From: Podocnemis expansa
Lineage: Eukaryota; Chordata; Testudines; Podocnemididae
Length of the DNA: 64,000 nucleotides
NCBI GenBank assembly: GCA_007922195.1
Contig: ML681963.1
Location: 59,282,008 to 59,346,007 of the forward strand
Direction: 5' to 3'
In this document: piece after piece, positions 1 to 11,645 of the stretch
Layout of the letters: every line of letters starts with the position of its first letter
Position numbering within the stretch: the first letter of the stretch is position 1
The notes under the pieces: generated by a model
Seen by the model: only the letters and a program-made list of their open reading frames with translations
What the model was told of the DNA's origin: nothing
The model's database searches: none
Position numbers and translations under genes: made by a program

Positions 1-279
1 AAACAACGCCGTGCAAACATGTTGTTTCGAAACAATGGTGGTTTCAAAACGACTTGTTTCGAAACAACCGTCATCTGAACATGTTGTTTCGAAACGACGG
101 TGAGTCGTTTCAAAATAACTGTTGTCTGGAATTGCTATTTCAATTCTGGCTTTTCTCCTTATTTCGAAGTGACTTTTTTGCTAATTTGAAAAAAAGTCAC
201 TTCGAAATAAGGCGTTATTTCGATACAAGTTGTTTCGGAACAACCGTATCGAAATAACCCCCTGTGAGAGAACACAGCC
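1..279. mobile_element. Harbinger-like palindromic MITE, left end outside window
   Basis: The stretch is packed with TTTCGAAA palindromes and closely matches the elements at 41667-42049, 45375-46206 and 26510-27262. It ends with the family terminus AACACAGCC, followed by TAT at 280-282, the expected 3-bp target site. There is no coding capacity; the short reading frame over 54-257 is only palindromic repeat. Assignment to PIF/Harbinger rests on the 3-bp target duplications of sister copies, not on a transposase. Confidence 0.6.
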
Positions 280-282
280 TAT

Positions 283-1225
283 GAGTCTTGGCTACCGATG
301 TGAGCCACCTCATTTTGTTGAAACTTGCTGCTGTTAGTCGTTGTTTCTTCAGGCCAAATCAATGCTGTGATCTCTGGGCAGTTACTACATGTCTGTGGTG
401 GGTGGGAGGGCACAGTTGCTACAGCATATGCACAATAATAGCAATAAATAGTTAAACTAACCACTCTTTACTGAAAAATTCAGGAAAAACTTGCAAACTA
501 GAATTCTGCCGTATGTAAATTAAGTGCTGGTAGAACCTGTTCTGACCTAAAATCTCTCTTCATCCTTGACTGCATCTCTTAACTAGCTTATTTTTCCATA
601 TTAGTGGCATTATTTAAAATTTATATTACAGTAACATCCTTTGGTCAAATAGGTGAGGCTCTTTTATGCTAAGCACTTTATAAACAGAGTACATAACAAT
701 TGCTATCCCAAAGAGCTTACAATTAAAATTCAGTCAGTTATGGCTTTCTGTACTAATTACATCACATGCTGCCAATTGTCTTTTATGTTTATCTACATAA
801 GTATTTGGCATACAGTTTGTCAGAATGGTGCTTATGGGAACAAAGGTATAGTGTATTTTATCTGGATGGAGATTAGTTTGAGTAGAGCCCCAATCATGTT
901 GAGGTGGGTCCAGTCTTTCCCTATGTAAGACTTCTGGGGTATGGAGAGGGCAGAGCAACTCAAACTATGTTTCTTAAGCTTCTACAGAGCATACTGCTGT
1001 TGAAGTACTGAACCTTAATTGGACTGGATTTTTTTTCCATGTTGGCTGCTATTTTGGGAAGGGGGGTGAGTAAGGAAAGAGACAATTATGCTGATGTGTA
1101 CAGTATGAGAATATAGAAAATATTCTAAGGCCGGAACCCTTCCCTCCACTATCTGTTCATTTACCCAAAAAAGTTCTGTAATCTATATTGCTGCTGACAG
1201 AATTGCCAGACCTAGTGAATGCTTC
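283..1225. other. No gene recognised
   Basis: AT-rich sequence with only short chance reading frames. I see no exon with convincing splice signals and no repeat family I can name. Confidence 0.5.
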
Positions 1226-1428
1226 CAGGGGTGTCAAACTCATGGCCTCCGGGCTGGATCAGGATCAAATTTTTTTTGTTATGACCAGAAAATGGACTGC
1301 AAAATGACACTTTCTTGCTCAGAACATGGAGAGGGAAAGGGTTGGGGAACTTGTGCAGCCACATGGTCCGTGACAGGTGTCCTGCCTTCCAGAGTGGCCT
1401 CCCACATTGAATGAGTTTGACACCCGTG
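1226..1428. mobile_element. hAT-type MITE (203 bp)
   Basis: Terminal inverted repeats are visible: CAGGGGTGTCAAACTCAT at the left, and at the right ATGAGTTTGACACCCGTG, which is its near-perfect reverse complement. The 8-bp flanks AATGCTTC and AATTTCAT match poorly, so the insertion is old or the edges are slightly off. Non-coding. Confidence 0.7.
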
Positions 1429-1861
1429 AATTTCATTGCTAAGCTATTTGTTGAAATATTTTTACTAACCTTGTTACTTTTCCCTCCAGACAAGTTAGAA
1501 TTAATTCTTAAAAAAAAAAATTGCACTGGTCAATTTTTAAAAGACCCTTTGGAGCTGTATGCTTATTATTGTGAAAGTGAATGTTTCTCCCTACACAGCT
1601 TTCTAAAACTGAATTGATTTCTAGACTCAATAAGCCAACCTCTTGTATTACTCTAAAGAGTCAGATTGAAAAATCTTCAGTGGCTTCAGATAAAGCAATT
1701 ATACGGATCAAAAATCTTTAATCAACACTGCAGTTCATTTATGGGGTATATTTGGGGGACACAACACACATTAAAAACCTGTTTTAAACACCAATTGAAA
1801 AAAGATGCTGACAAACCAAATAAAAGGAGGACGGTGACACATACATGCCCAATAAGGCATA
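1429..1861. other. No gene recognised
   Basis: Unique-looking AT-rich sequence between a hAT MITE and a Penelope-like element. Nothing supportable is seen. Confidence 0.45.
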
Positions 1862-1924
1862 TTTTACCTGATAGACACCACCCTGTACTGAAAACCTACT
1901 GATCAGTATAGTTACCTACATCCC

Positions 1925-2740
1925 TTGAGCTTCCATCCTAAACATACCACACAATCCACTGTCTACAGCCTAACCATAAGATATAACCACATCTGCTCTG
2001 ATCCCTCAGACAGAGACAGACATCTTGAAGATCTCGATCAAGCATTCTTGAAACTACAGTACCCAGCTTTAGAAGTAAGAAAACAAATTGACAGAGCTAG
2101 ACACATACCCCGAAGTCATCTACTACAGCAGATGCCCAAGAAAGAAAACAACAGAATGCCACTGGGCACCACATACAACCCTCAAGTCAGACCTCTGCAA
2201 CAGATCATTAAAGACCTACAGCCTGTTCTAAAAGATGATCCCTCACTCTCTCAAGCCTTGGGAGACAGACCTCTCCTTGCCTACAGACAGCCACCCAGTC
2301 TTAAACAGATACTCACCAGCAACTACAGATCTAACAACAGAAACATTAAAGCAGGCACACACCCCTGCAACAAAGCACGCTGCCAAGTCTGCCCACATAT
2401 CTGCACAATAGATGCCATCATAGGTCCGAATCAAGCCTGCTACTCCATCAAAGGCTCACTTACCTGCTCATCTACTAATGTGATCTATGCTATCTTGTGC
2501 CAGAAATGCCCCAACACCTTATACATTGGACAAACAGGACGATCCCTGCACAAAACAATAAATGAACATAGAACTGATAACAGAAATCACAAAACAAAAA
2601 CACCAGTTGTTGAGCGCTTCCATCTTTCTAACCACTTGATAAATGATTTATTAATGACCGTCGTCAGAGATGTGACTGGGACATCAAGACTTCAAAGAGA
2701 AACAGCTGAACTCAAATTAAGATGCAAATTAATTCTGTGA
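1925..2740 (+). pseudogene. PLE GIY-YIG endonuclease domain (C-terminal part of Penelope ORF)
   Basis: The frame is open for 271 codons from a non-ATG codon, so it is the 3' part of a longer ORF whose RT half is missing. A cysteine/histidine cluster (CNKARCQVCPHI, about residues 148-159) precedes the nuclease. The nuclease shows IYAI (187-190), LYIGQTGRSL (199-208) and a downstream glutamate near residue 230, the order expected for GIY-YIG enzymes of Penelope elements. The family nicks target DNA for target-primed reverse transcription. With no RT attached this copy cannot be autonomous. The endonuclease frame itself has no stop, unlike the decayed copy on the other strand near 30.3 kb. Confidence 0.8.
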
Positions 2741-2766
2741 AAGCAGGATTGAATCAAGACTATGAG

Positions 2767-3050
2767 TAGGGTTCTGCACGGATACAAATACATGAATCCA
2801 TATCTGACCTGCATCCGCAAGAAATGGCCCACAGATATCCATGTTGTATCCGCAGATGTGGATATAATGCAGATATCCACGGATATCTGCATATTTGCAG
2901 GGCTCTAGCTCCATGCAGGTAAAAATATGTGGATCCGTATCCAATCTGCATCCACAAGCAATGGTCCACGGATATCCGTGTTTTGTCCGTAGATGTGGAT
3001 CTAATGCGGATATCTGCGGATATCCACGGATTTGCAGGGCTCTAACTATG
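2767..3050. mobile_element. Non-autonomous element with two tandem ~138-bp units, nested in PLE
   Basis: Two direct units (about 2772-2911 and 2912-3049) are built from GGATATCC-type palindromes, each ending in TTTGCAGGGCTCTA. The ends form an imperfect inverted repeat (AGTAGGGTTCTGCA against GTTAGAGCCCTGCA). TATG flanks both sides, consistent with a short target duplication. The interrupted PLE tail is continuous in other copies. Confidence 0.6.
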
Positions 3051-3404
3051 GGTTCTTTTCCCATTACAAAAGGTAATTTGACTTCAGGCTTCCCAGGGTC
3101 TGAACCTAACAACTGCTCTGATTTGCTGTTACTGTATGACCTGATCCTATGTTTTACACCCCCTTACATTTATTTTCATTCCATTCTGTAAGTTCACCCA
3201 TCTTCAAAGCATCTGATGAAGTGGGATTTTCTCCCACGAAAGCTCATGAGAAAAATAAATCTGTTAGTCTTCAAGTGCCGCACGACTCCTTATATTTTAT
3301 CTGAGTCTGACCATCATTCTGATATTTCACCAAAGGTCTTATGTGGCCTCTGCCGAAAACTAAGAACTAGCTGATTATCTTGGTTGTTACAAGATAGTTT
3401 AAGG

Positions 3405-3584
3405 CAGTGGTTTTCAAACTTTTTTCTTCAGGAAACCAGTTGAAAAAATGTTCATGACCCAACAATTACATCTTTGAGCAATGCATTCCAGTCTTTTGGT
3501 GGTGGTATCAGGCGTTGCTGCGACCCAGTGCCTGAGGGTCTGTGACCCAGTACTGGGTCCTGACCCTAAGTTTGAAAACCACTG
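3405..3584. mobile_element. hAT-type MITE (180 bp) with 8-bp target duplication
   Basis: Terminal inverted repeats CAGTGGTTTTCAAAC and GTTTGAAAACCACTG. The flanks GTTTAAGG (3397-3404) and GTTTAAGT (3585-3592) are an 8-bp duplication with one mismatch. Same family as 36640-36812 and 41389-41546. Confidence 0.85.
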
Positions 3585-3592
3585 GTTTAAGT

Positions 3593-5320
3593 TAAATATT
3601 TTAAAAGCTGTGTTGAATGTTATGTTCCAAAACTGCTGGAGATGAAGTGCATCAGCTGGTGCAAGGTGGTTCTCAAAGCAGACTCAATCAACATCAAGAA
3701 CAACTGACATCCGTTGACCCAGCCTAGACCTGTGTGTAACCTATGGAGCAGATGCAAGCTTGAGCTTTGGCAAACAAAAAAGAAAACACCCACCCCTGCA
3801 AAAGAAAAGACTGTATGGGGACTATGAGGGTTGAGCTGAAGTTAATTAAATTACCTAATTATAAGAGACAAAAGTGAAACAGTATAGAGAATGGAAAAGG
3901 ACACAATGTTATTGGTTATAGAGGAGATAACTCTGCTGGCATGAGTGTCTCATGACAAGTGGGTTCTAGCTTTCTGGACTGGACCAGTGCTGTATGGACT
4001 GACCACTTAGTAAGATATATTTATCAGAACAGGAAATGACCTGTTAGTAACTATAGTCTATAGATCATATTTATGTTTTTAATTTTACCTTGTAACATTG
4101 TCTCCAAATCCTTTTGCTAGCATCTATTTAACTCTCAATTCAGTTGTTAAATAAACTTCAATTTGATTTTATTACAGACACATTTATGTGCTTTGTCTAA
4201 GGAGGATGTTGAACTGAGGTGAAGTCAGTAAAGTCAGGTTAATTGCTTCCATAATGGAGCAAATTGGTGTATAATGCAGGTATCCAGAAGGTAAGAGATT
4301 AAGCACATGAGTGTAACAATCAGGGTGTGTAAATTACCAGCATGCCCAGGGAAAGAGCAGGGCTTCTAGTAGCCTGCAATGAAGTGTTTATGATGCCTGC
4401 AGTGGCTAGCTTTGAGAGAACTCCCCTTGGCAGGCAAAGACAAGACTCCTTTATACTTTTTAAGCAGAGGGTAGCAGTTCATCCTCAACAGCTCCATTAA
4501 CCCTGAAGAACATCACAGGGACTTTCTGGTGCTTGTAAAAAAGACTGATTACATTGGGACAAGGTTTCATTTAACTATGAAATCGGACATGACCGATTGA
4601 TTAATACTCAGTGCCAGAATGACAGGCTATTGATCAGTTGCTCGTGAGTTTCACCACAGTAAGCTTACTTACCACATTCATGACACTATTTTTATAAAAG
4701 CTTATTTTATGATTTTACAATAAACTGATGAGAATAAAACAAGATAAAGTTGCATCACTAGATACCATGTTATATAGATGTTTTCGACATTCCAAACGTA
4801 CTCTATGTTGTCCAATTACATGTTTCCAGGCTTGCTTAGTGATAGTCCACACTGGGGCAATGTTTTTTTTTTCCTTCCAAATATTTTAAGAAATTAAAAA
4901 AAATCCCACTACATTTTTGCATCAATTTGCTAATATGAATGTTTCTGAAAACACCATCTCTTCCAAAATAGAGTTGAATGGCCTAACGGGCTCAACATAA
5001 TTAAGCGCTTTGAAAACCTTATTTAAAAGAGGAAGACTCACACACTCATTATCACCTTCAGGCCATTGTAATGTCCTTAATTTACAGGACATGGCCCAAC
5101 ATTTCTAACTCTGCCAGCAAGGCTACATAAAATTGTGCTTTATTCATGAGACATGAGGCTCTGGAATCCCTATATCCTTTGAGGCTTTTAAGAGAGAAGT
5201 ATTTTTGTTAAAATGTCTTGTTAACTTAAGGGGGGGGGTCAGCCAATACACAGGGTGCACACCCTTCTCCAGCAACTGCCAGCACTCTCTCTACCAGCCT
5301 CTGCGGAGTGGTAATATAAT
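3593..5320. other. No gene recognised
   Basis: AT-rich unique-looking sequence with no long reading frame and no recognised repeat. A run of G at about 5229-5238 lies just before the DIRS element. Confidence 0.45.
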
Positions 5321-5525
5321 CTTCCTCCTCGAGCAGTGTCCCCGACTGCTCCACTTGAGGTGTGTGTGCACTGCCACACCTGGATCCGGAGATTTTTTCT
5401 AGCAGTGGCTCTTTCAGCAGGGGAAGAGGCGCTGATGATGTGCAGTGTCGCTTTCCCACCACTGGTGACATGCGCACCTCAACCCCCACCACCCCCTGGC
5501 CTCCTCAGTTCCTTTTCTACCGACT
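5321..5525. repeat. DIRS left inverted terminal repeat
   Basis: It reads as the reverse complement of 10988-11187 with scattered mismatches, including the shared word GATTTTTTCTAGCAGTGGCT. Its outer edge (about 5331-5358) is also complementary to 10823-10854 in the internal complementary region. Confidence 0.85.
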
Positions 5526-5601
5526 CTGGAGAAGGAAACATGTTTATAACAAGATAACATCAAGAAGATGACTGTGACACAATCTAAAAAAAAACCAGAG
5601 A

Positions 5602-7758
5602 GTGAGGAAAAGAAACCGCAAGTGGCGGCAAGCGGTTATGCCAAACCCTTCGGGGTTTAAGCACTGCGCTTCTTGTAGAGAAGCGATGCCCGCCTCTGAC
5701 AGGCATGACACTTGCATTAAATGCCTTGGCAAGGGACATCTGGCACACAAGTGCCAACACTGTAGGAATCTCACCAGCCGCACTAGGAAGGACAGAGAAA
5801 GAAAACTTAAACTCCTTCTTGAGGGTGCACTTCGTCCTACCTCGGACCCAGGTGCCTCTCCTCAGATCTCTGAGGGAGCACACAAATGGAGTTCCACCAC
5901 CCCTTCTCCTGTGTCCTCAAAGAGATCGAGAGGAATGGAGAGTAAAAAGGACATTCACATGCCAGATATGCCCATGGCTACCCCTGGCACAGGTACAATA
6001 CAGTGCAAGGGAAAGCTGAAAAAGGATTGCAGCGGTGATCTCAAGACCGCACATCCTATCACGGCGCCAAGATGCACCTCGGCGCTGGTTTCATTGCCGT
6101 CAGCCGCATTGTCAACACTAACGGCGCCACAGGCAACCACAACAAACTCTGCAGCATGCTCGGCACCGCTGAGCTTACTGGTCACGGCTCCACCACTACT
6201 CCCTACACCAGCGATTTCCCCCCCACACACACTGCAACAGACTAGGCAACACAATGACATTTCGGCACCGTCATCCATGCCACCTCAACAACAGTACCAT
6301 GACAGACAACACACACCAGGGGCACCCAAGAAACACAGGACTAAATCCAAACATCTGAGTTCAGTGGAGGACCGGCAGGTCCACTCCGCTCCAGTGCCCC
6401 CACTCTTTCAAACTGACTCCTCTGAGGGCGATGTGTCTCCCCTCTCCTGCCTGTCAGATCATACTTCTTCATCTGACAGTGCAGTCTCTATCCCTGTGGA
6501 GGTATCAGACCAAACCCCTACCTAACCAGCAGTAGCGACATCTAACATGAATTACACATGGCCGTGTCTGCCGTGGATGTTCCCATCTCTGCAAATGCCA
6601 CCAACGGCTTGGAACAACTGGCAATATTTCTCACCTTTCCATCCCATGATGAATACTTACCCAGCAGGTGCACCCAGGCCATAAATTGGGACAGATTCCA
6701 TACAACACCTGGACATGCAGCCCACAGTTCACTCATCACCTACCACATCGACTCAATCCCAGCACTCTCCAACACATCAAATGCGGCCATCCACAACGGA
6801 CGACTTCAAAACATTTCGGGATCTATTCCAATGTGTAGCCAAAAGTATGGATATTTCCCTTCAGGACAACCCAACTACTAAACATAAATTATACAGGATC
6901 CTTCACTCATCAGGATCTAGCAAACTGGCCTTGCCTGTGGATGACGGCATAATGGAGCCGGCAAACACTGTCTGGCTAACACCAGCATCCGCAGCTCCTT
7001 CTAATAAGAAAATAGATAAAAAATATTTTGTCACCCCTAAGGGTAATGAATTTTTATTCATGCACCCCCAGCCAAACTCCTTAGTTATTGAGGCAGCGAA
7101 TCAGAGGGGCAGACAGACATATACCAAAGCTAACCCAACCCCCAAGGACGGCAGAAAGATGGACAACCTTGGCAAGAAGGTATATACCTTGGCTGCCCTA
7201 CAGCTCAGGATTGCTAACTACTCAGCATTATTGTCCAACTATGACCACGAAATATACTCCAAGATCAGTGAATTTGCAAACTTTATTCCAGAAGATAAAC
7301 AAGAGCAATTTAACACACTGATTTCAGAAGGCCATCTAATTGCAAGAACATCCTTACAGGCCTCTCTTGATACAGCTGACGTAGCAGCTAGAACACTCAG
7401 CACAGCAATAGTAATGAGGAGATCTTCATGGCTTCACGCTGCTGATTTACCCAGGCAGATGCAGGCCACCATCAAGGATCTTCCGTTTGATCGGAGAAAC
7501 CTGTTTGCGGAAACAACAAACGATGTGATGCATAATCTGAAGGACTCAAGAGCTACCCTTTGAACTCTGGGGATCTACACCCCAATAGCAAGGAAAAAAT
7601 ATCATAGGTACCAAAACTACAACTTCAGGTACCCTCAAAACCAACACAACAGGAGAGGAGAGTACCCTAAAAACAAAGCTCGTCAACCATATAGAAGAAG
7701 ACAACAGAACCAGACACCTCAAAACCTCCAATCAACCAACGTGAAACAACAGTTTTGA
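5602..7758 (+). pseudogene. DIRS gag-like ORF, three in-frame stops
   Basis: The frame is continuous to TGA at 7756-7758 but carries internal stops at 6523-6525 (TAA), 6682-6684 (TAA) and 7561-7563 (TGA). Near the N terminus there is an exact CX2CX4HX4C zinc knuckle (5713-5754), preceded by a CXXC pair. A Ser/Pro/His-rich linker follows, then the conserved DIRS gag C-terminal block around 7100-7560 (motifs KVYTLAALQLR and ASLDTADVAARTL). The same block is recognisable in the DIRS fragments at 35.4-36.1 kb and 62.2-62.9 kb. The likely role is nucleic-acid binding and particle formation. The start codon is uncertain. Confidence 0.8.
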
Positions 7759-7774
7759 TATCCAGGTTGAGGGT

Positions 7775-9712
7775 TTGTTCAACCATATTCTCACACAAAA
7801 ACAACAGTCACCAGTACAACCTCTAACTTTCAAGAACAGACTACGCCCTTTTTTCCACCAATGGATGACCATGACATGGGACAAATGGGTACTAGAAATC
7901 ATTCGGAAAGGATATTCCATCCCTCTACTTTCTTACCCTTTTTCCAAATACCTTTCCCCGTCCCTTTTCAGGGACCCAAGTCATGTACAACTTTTGCAAC
8001 AGGAAGTAGAAAAACTCCTTCATATAGGAGCAATAGACGAAGTCCCAAACCAACATTCGAACAAGGGCTTCTACTCAAACTACTTCCTAACCCAGAAGAA
8101 AACAGGGGGATGGAGGCCGATTCTAGACCTCAGAAAATTAAATGAACATGTACAGACAAAGAGGTTCAAGATGGTCTCGATCAACAATATACTTCTAGCA
8201 CTACGTCAGGGAGACTGGTTGACATCCTTTGACCTGAGCAACGCGTATTTTCACGTCACTATTCATCCTGCTCATCGCAAATTTCTAAGGTTTTTATTCC
8301 TAAACAAACACTACCAGTACACGGTCCTTCCCTTCGGACTTTGCACCGCACCACGAGTATTCTCAAAGCTCATGGCACCAGTCACGGCATTTCTTCGCAA
8401 GCATGGCATTTCAATCTTCCCCTACTTGGATGATTTTCTCATCTGTGCCCACACAAAGATGGAGGCACAAAAAGCTACTCAAACAACACAAAGTCTCTTT
8501 CTATCACTCGGACTCAACATAAACTATGAAAAATCTGTTCTGCAACCAGTACAAGAGATACACTTCATAGGGGCTCACATCCACTCTCCGCTTGCATGTG
8601 CCTTTCTCCCCCTAGCAAGATTCCACACAATAAAGGAACTAATTCTTATGATTCAGAGAACACCAGTGGTCTCCGCCCACATCTGCATGCAAACCTTAGG
8701 GCATATGGCAGCCACCACGTTTCTAGTCAAGAACACATGACTTTGCATGAGACCTTTCCAATTATGGTTTATCAAACACACCAGGGGCCAACATCCCCAA
8801 TCCAAGCGTCTCCTTTCAGTTCCACAAATCATAAAGCACTCTCTATTATGGTGGACAGACCAGACCAACCTACTACAAGGGGTCCCCTTTAACTCACCCA
8901 GTCCAGACATAATGATAACCACAGATGCATCCCTCACCAGCTGGGGGGTGCACCTTCAACATCACACGGCCCAGCGACTTTGGTCCATGGCAGAACAAGA
9001 CCTTCACATAAACATTCTAGAGTTAAGTGCCATGCGTTATGCATGCCAACAATTTCTGCCAATGACAGCAGGAAAGAACATCAGGATATGCACCGACAAT
9101 ATAACCTGCATGTATTATATCAACCGCCAGGGCGGCACAAGATCATAAGCCCTATGCACAGAGGCCATGCTACTCTGGGACTGGTGCATACACCACGCCA
9201 TCGAGATAACGGCTCTCTACCTGCCAGGAAAAGACAACATAATAGCGGATGCCCTGAGCCAAGCAACCATAAATCAACGCGAGTGGGAGCTAAACACCAC
9301 CATACTAAGACGCATTTTCAGGTTGTGGGGAGCTCCCACCACGCACTTATTTGCCAATCGCCACAACAAAAAGTGCAAGCACTATTGTTCCCGCAGGGGT
9401 GTCAGAAAGGGTTCCACCGGCGACGGTTTCCTCATAGATTGGAGCAAAACATTATTATACGCCTTCCCTCCCATACCAATGATCCCCCAGACACTGCGCA
9501 AGATCAGACAAGAGAAGGCGACAATAATATTAATAGCACCATCATGGCCCAGACAAACATGGTATTTACAAATCCTCAGGATGTCCAGGACGCCCCCAAT
9601 TATACTACTTCTTACACCAACACTACTTTCACAAAACAATGGGACAATCCTTCATACTTACCTGGACAGACTCCATCTGACAGCATGGAACCTGGATGGT
9701 TCGATAATTTAG
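7775..9712 (+). pseudogene. DIRS reverse transcriptase - RNase H, two in-frame stops
   Basis: One frame runs from before 7775 (overlapping the gag end) to 9712, broken by TGA at 8738-8740 and TAA at 9146-9148. RT motifs in order: GGWRPILDLRKLN, SFDLSNAYFHV, VLPFGLCTAPRVF and the catalytic YLDD (about 8422-8433). RNase H follows: ITTDASLTSWG, ILELSAMRYA, CTDNI, and LPGKDNIIADALSQ near 9220. The catalytic acidic residues appear kept, so the damage is stop codons rather than loss of domains. TTG at 7775 is unlikely to be the true start. Confidence 0.85.
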
Positions 9713-10816
9713 AGAACCAATGCTCCCAGGATGTAAAACATATACTACTAAATAGTAGAAAACCAGCTACCAGACTCACTTACCTGTATAAGTGGCGACA
9801 ATTCTCTTCCTGGTGTACCCAACATAGCATCCAACCGACCACAGCTCCAATTCCTCACATTCTAGAATATCTCTTATACCTGCAACAAACAAAGATCTCA
9901 GTCAATACGATTAGAGTGCACTTGTTGGCAATTTCCACGTTTCATCAAACGGTTGATGGCGCTTCCGTATTCGCACATCGGATGGTGAAAAGGTTCATGA
10001 CAGGCCTACACAATTTATGTCCACGAGTCTGGTTACCACCAACTCCATGGGATCTTACAACAGTCCTCAAAGCACTAATGAAGCCACCTTTCAAACCATT
10101 AGTGACAGTTTCTCTACTACACCTTTCCATGAAGGTTGCTTTTCTGGTTGCAATCACGTCAGCCAGATGCATAGGAGTGATCGCAGCTCTGATGGCATAC
10201 CCAACTTACACAGTGTTTTACAGCAATAAGGTCTCCTTACGAGCATACCCGAAGTTCCTTGTGAAAATTACATTGCCCTTCCACCTCAACCAGACTATAA
10301 ACTTAGCGGTCTTCTTTCCAAAACCACATAATATGCCACAACAAGCAGCGTTACATACTCTGGACATAAGGAGGGCCTTGGCATACTATCTGGAAAGGAC
10401 CAAACCCTTTAGAAAAACACCCAGATTGTTTGTATCCACAGCGGAACGATCTCAAGGCCAACCAATCTCTAAACAGAGATTATCCCGCTGGATTTCTTCC
10501 TGTATACGGTTGGCTTATGTTACTAAGCAAACTCAACCACCAGAAACGATATGATCTCACTCCACCAGAGCAATGGCATCATCGATAGCCTTCCTCATGA
10601 AGGTCAAGTCAAGTCAAGTCAAGTCAAATCATAGGGCTGGAAGGTCCCAATATCAGACATTTGCAAGGCAGCTATGTGGTCCTCAACTGACACGTTCGCT
10701 AAACATTATGCATTAGAACAACTTTCCAACATGGACACTGCTGTAGGACAAGCAGTACTAAGTACGATACGATCTGTATCATCCAAAGTACCCACCTCTT
10801 TTCAAGACAACTGCTA
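9544..10816 (+). pseudogene. DIRS tyrosine recombinase, stop plus frameshift near the active site
   Basis: From ATG at 9544 the frame runs to TGA at 10552-10554, overlapping the end of RNase H in another frame. A SAM-like N-terminal part (NSRKPATRLTYLYKWRQFS) is followed by the first catalytic arginine region (ITSARC). The HxxR motif (HSTR, 10558-10569) comes just after the stop in the same frame. A run of AAGTC copies (about 10602-10627) then shifts the frame. The last block with the catalytic tyrosine (TFAKHYALEQ, near 10700) is read in another frame and ends at TAA 10814-10816. The enzyme family joins the circular DIRS DNA to the genome. Confidence 0.85.
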
Positions 10817-10822
10817 AGCATT

Positions 10823-10932
10823 CACCTCAAGTGGAGCAGTCGGGGACACTGCTCAACAAGGAAATGGAGGTTACTCACCTTGGTGCAGTAGCTGAAGTTC
10901 CTCGAGATATGTGTCCCCAACATGCTCCACTA
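10823..10932. repeat. DIRS internal complementary region
   Basis: The first part (10823-10854) is complementary to the outer edge of the left terminal repeat (about 5331-5358). The second part (10862-10918) is complementary to the outer edge of the right terminal repeat (about 11166-11222). This bridging arrangement is the diagnostic DIRS feature thought to template completion of the ends and circle formation. Confidence 0.85.
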
Positions 10933-10987
10933 CCCGCCCTCCACCCCTCTACTTCAGAGTAGTCCTACCTCTCTCTGGGACCTCCAC

Positions 10988-11222
10988 GGTAGAAAGGAAC
11001 TGAGGAGGTGGGGGGGCAGCGGGGGATGAGACACACGCATCACCAGTGGCAGGAAAGTGACACTGCACATCATCAGTGCCTCCTCCCCCGCCAATAGAGC
11101 CACTGCTAGAAAAAATCTCTGGATCCAGGTGCCGCGGTGCTCACACACCTCAAGTGGAGCGTGTCGGGGACACGCATCTCGAGGAACTTCAGCTACTGCA
11201 CCAAGGTGAGTAACCTCCATTT
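10988..11222. repeat. DIRS right inverted terminal repeat
   Basis: The inner part is the reverse complement of the left repeat. The outer part from about 11187 extends beyond it and matches only the internal complementary region. The edge near 11222 is set by where that complementarity stops. Confidence 0.8.
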
Positions 11223-11359
11223 GTGGTTAAGGTACTAAGTTGAAAATTAAGAGATCTAGGTTCTGTTTCCAGCACAGTCTTTGTGATCTTGCATAAGTTT
11301 TGCATCTTGACACCTCAGCTTTTTTAGAGTAGCTCATGTGGAAACATGATGCTCATTAA

Positions 11360-11645
11360 GGCTATGTCTCCACTAACAGCAGTAAAATCGCTGCCATCAG
11401 CCTGGTGTTCCAGGAGCACTTAGCAGTGAGTCTGAACTCACTCCTGCACTCCCAGAAGTCAGCACTGAAAGTCCTGACCCCTGGGAAACGTAGGGGAAAG
11501 CCAGCTACAAGGGGTTTGTGGTCAGCTTTTCCAAGCGTGTCCTGGCAGCTTAGCAAGTTGCCAGCACTTACAGAGGGAGTTTTATGTTCCTTGCATAAAT
11601 GTCAGTCGACTGCCGCCGAAAAGAGCCCTAACTGTAGACTAGGGC
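11360..11645. mobile_element. Harbinger-like MITE (286 bp) with TAA target duplication
   Basis: It starts GGCTATGTCTCCACT and ends TGTAGACTAGGGC, imperfect inverted ends, flanked by TAA (11357-11359) and TAA (11646-11648). Non-coding and GC-richer than its surroundings. Confidence 0.7.

Larger units (their letters stand above)
1862..3300 (+). mobile_element. Penelope-like element (PLE), 5'-truncated copy 1
   Basis: This copy holds the end of the region following the RT, the GIY-YIG endonuclease part (1925-2740) and the 3' tail. The tail (about 3050-3293) contains the motif AAAGCTCATG, seen many times in this window in both orientations. The antisense copy at 29875-32280 aligns over the same stretch, including the words around CCTACTGATC near 1897. 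A non-autonomous element (2767-3050) has inserted in the 3' untranslated part, splitting what other copies show as continuous. The 5' start is approximate. Confidence 0.8.
5321..11222 (+). mobile_element. DIRS retrotransposon, nearly complete but inactive
   Basis: Order on the + strand: left inverted terminal repeat (5321-5525), gag (5602-7758), RT-RNase H (about 7760-9712), tyrosine recombinase (9544-10816), internal complementary region (10823-10932), right inverted terminal repeat (10988-11222). DIRS elements replicate through a circular intermediate and integrate with a tyrosine recombinase instead of an integrase. That explains the inverted rather than direct repeats and the lack of an obvious target duplication. 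All three genes carry stops, and the recombinase also has a frameshift, so the copy is dead. The exact left edge is uncertain. Confidence 0.9.

Noticed and set aside
2729..3112. Overlapping minus-strand frames in the GGATATCC repeat
   Set aside because: Frames arise from tandem palindromic units without stops; repetitive Trp/Ile/Cys text.
8980..9540. Upstream part of the 524-codon frame over the DIRS recombinase
   Set aside because: It overlaps RNase H in the right frame and has no recombinase-like residues. The recombinase plausibly starts at ATG 9544.
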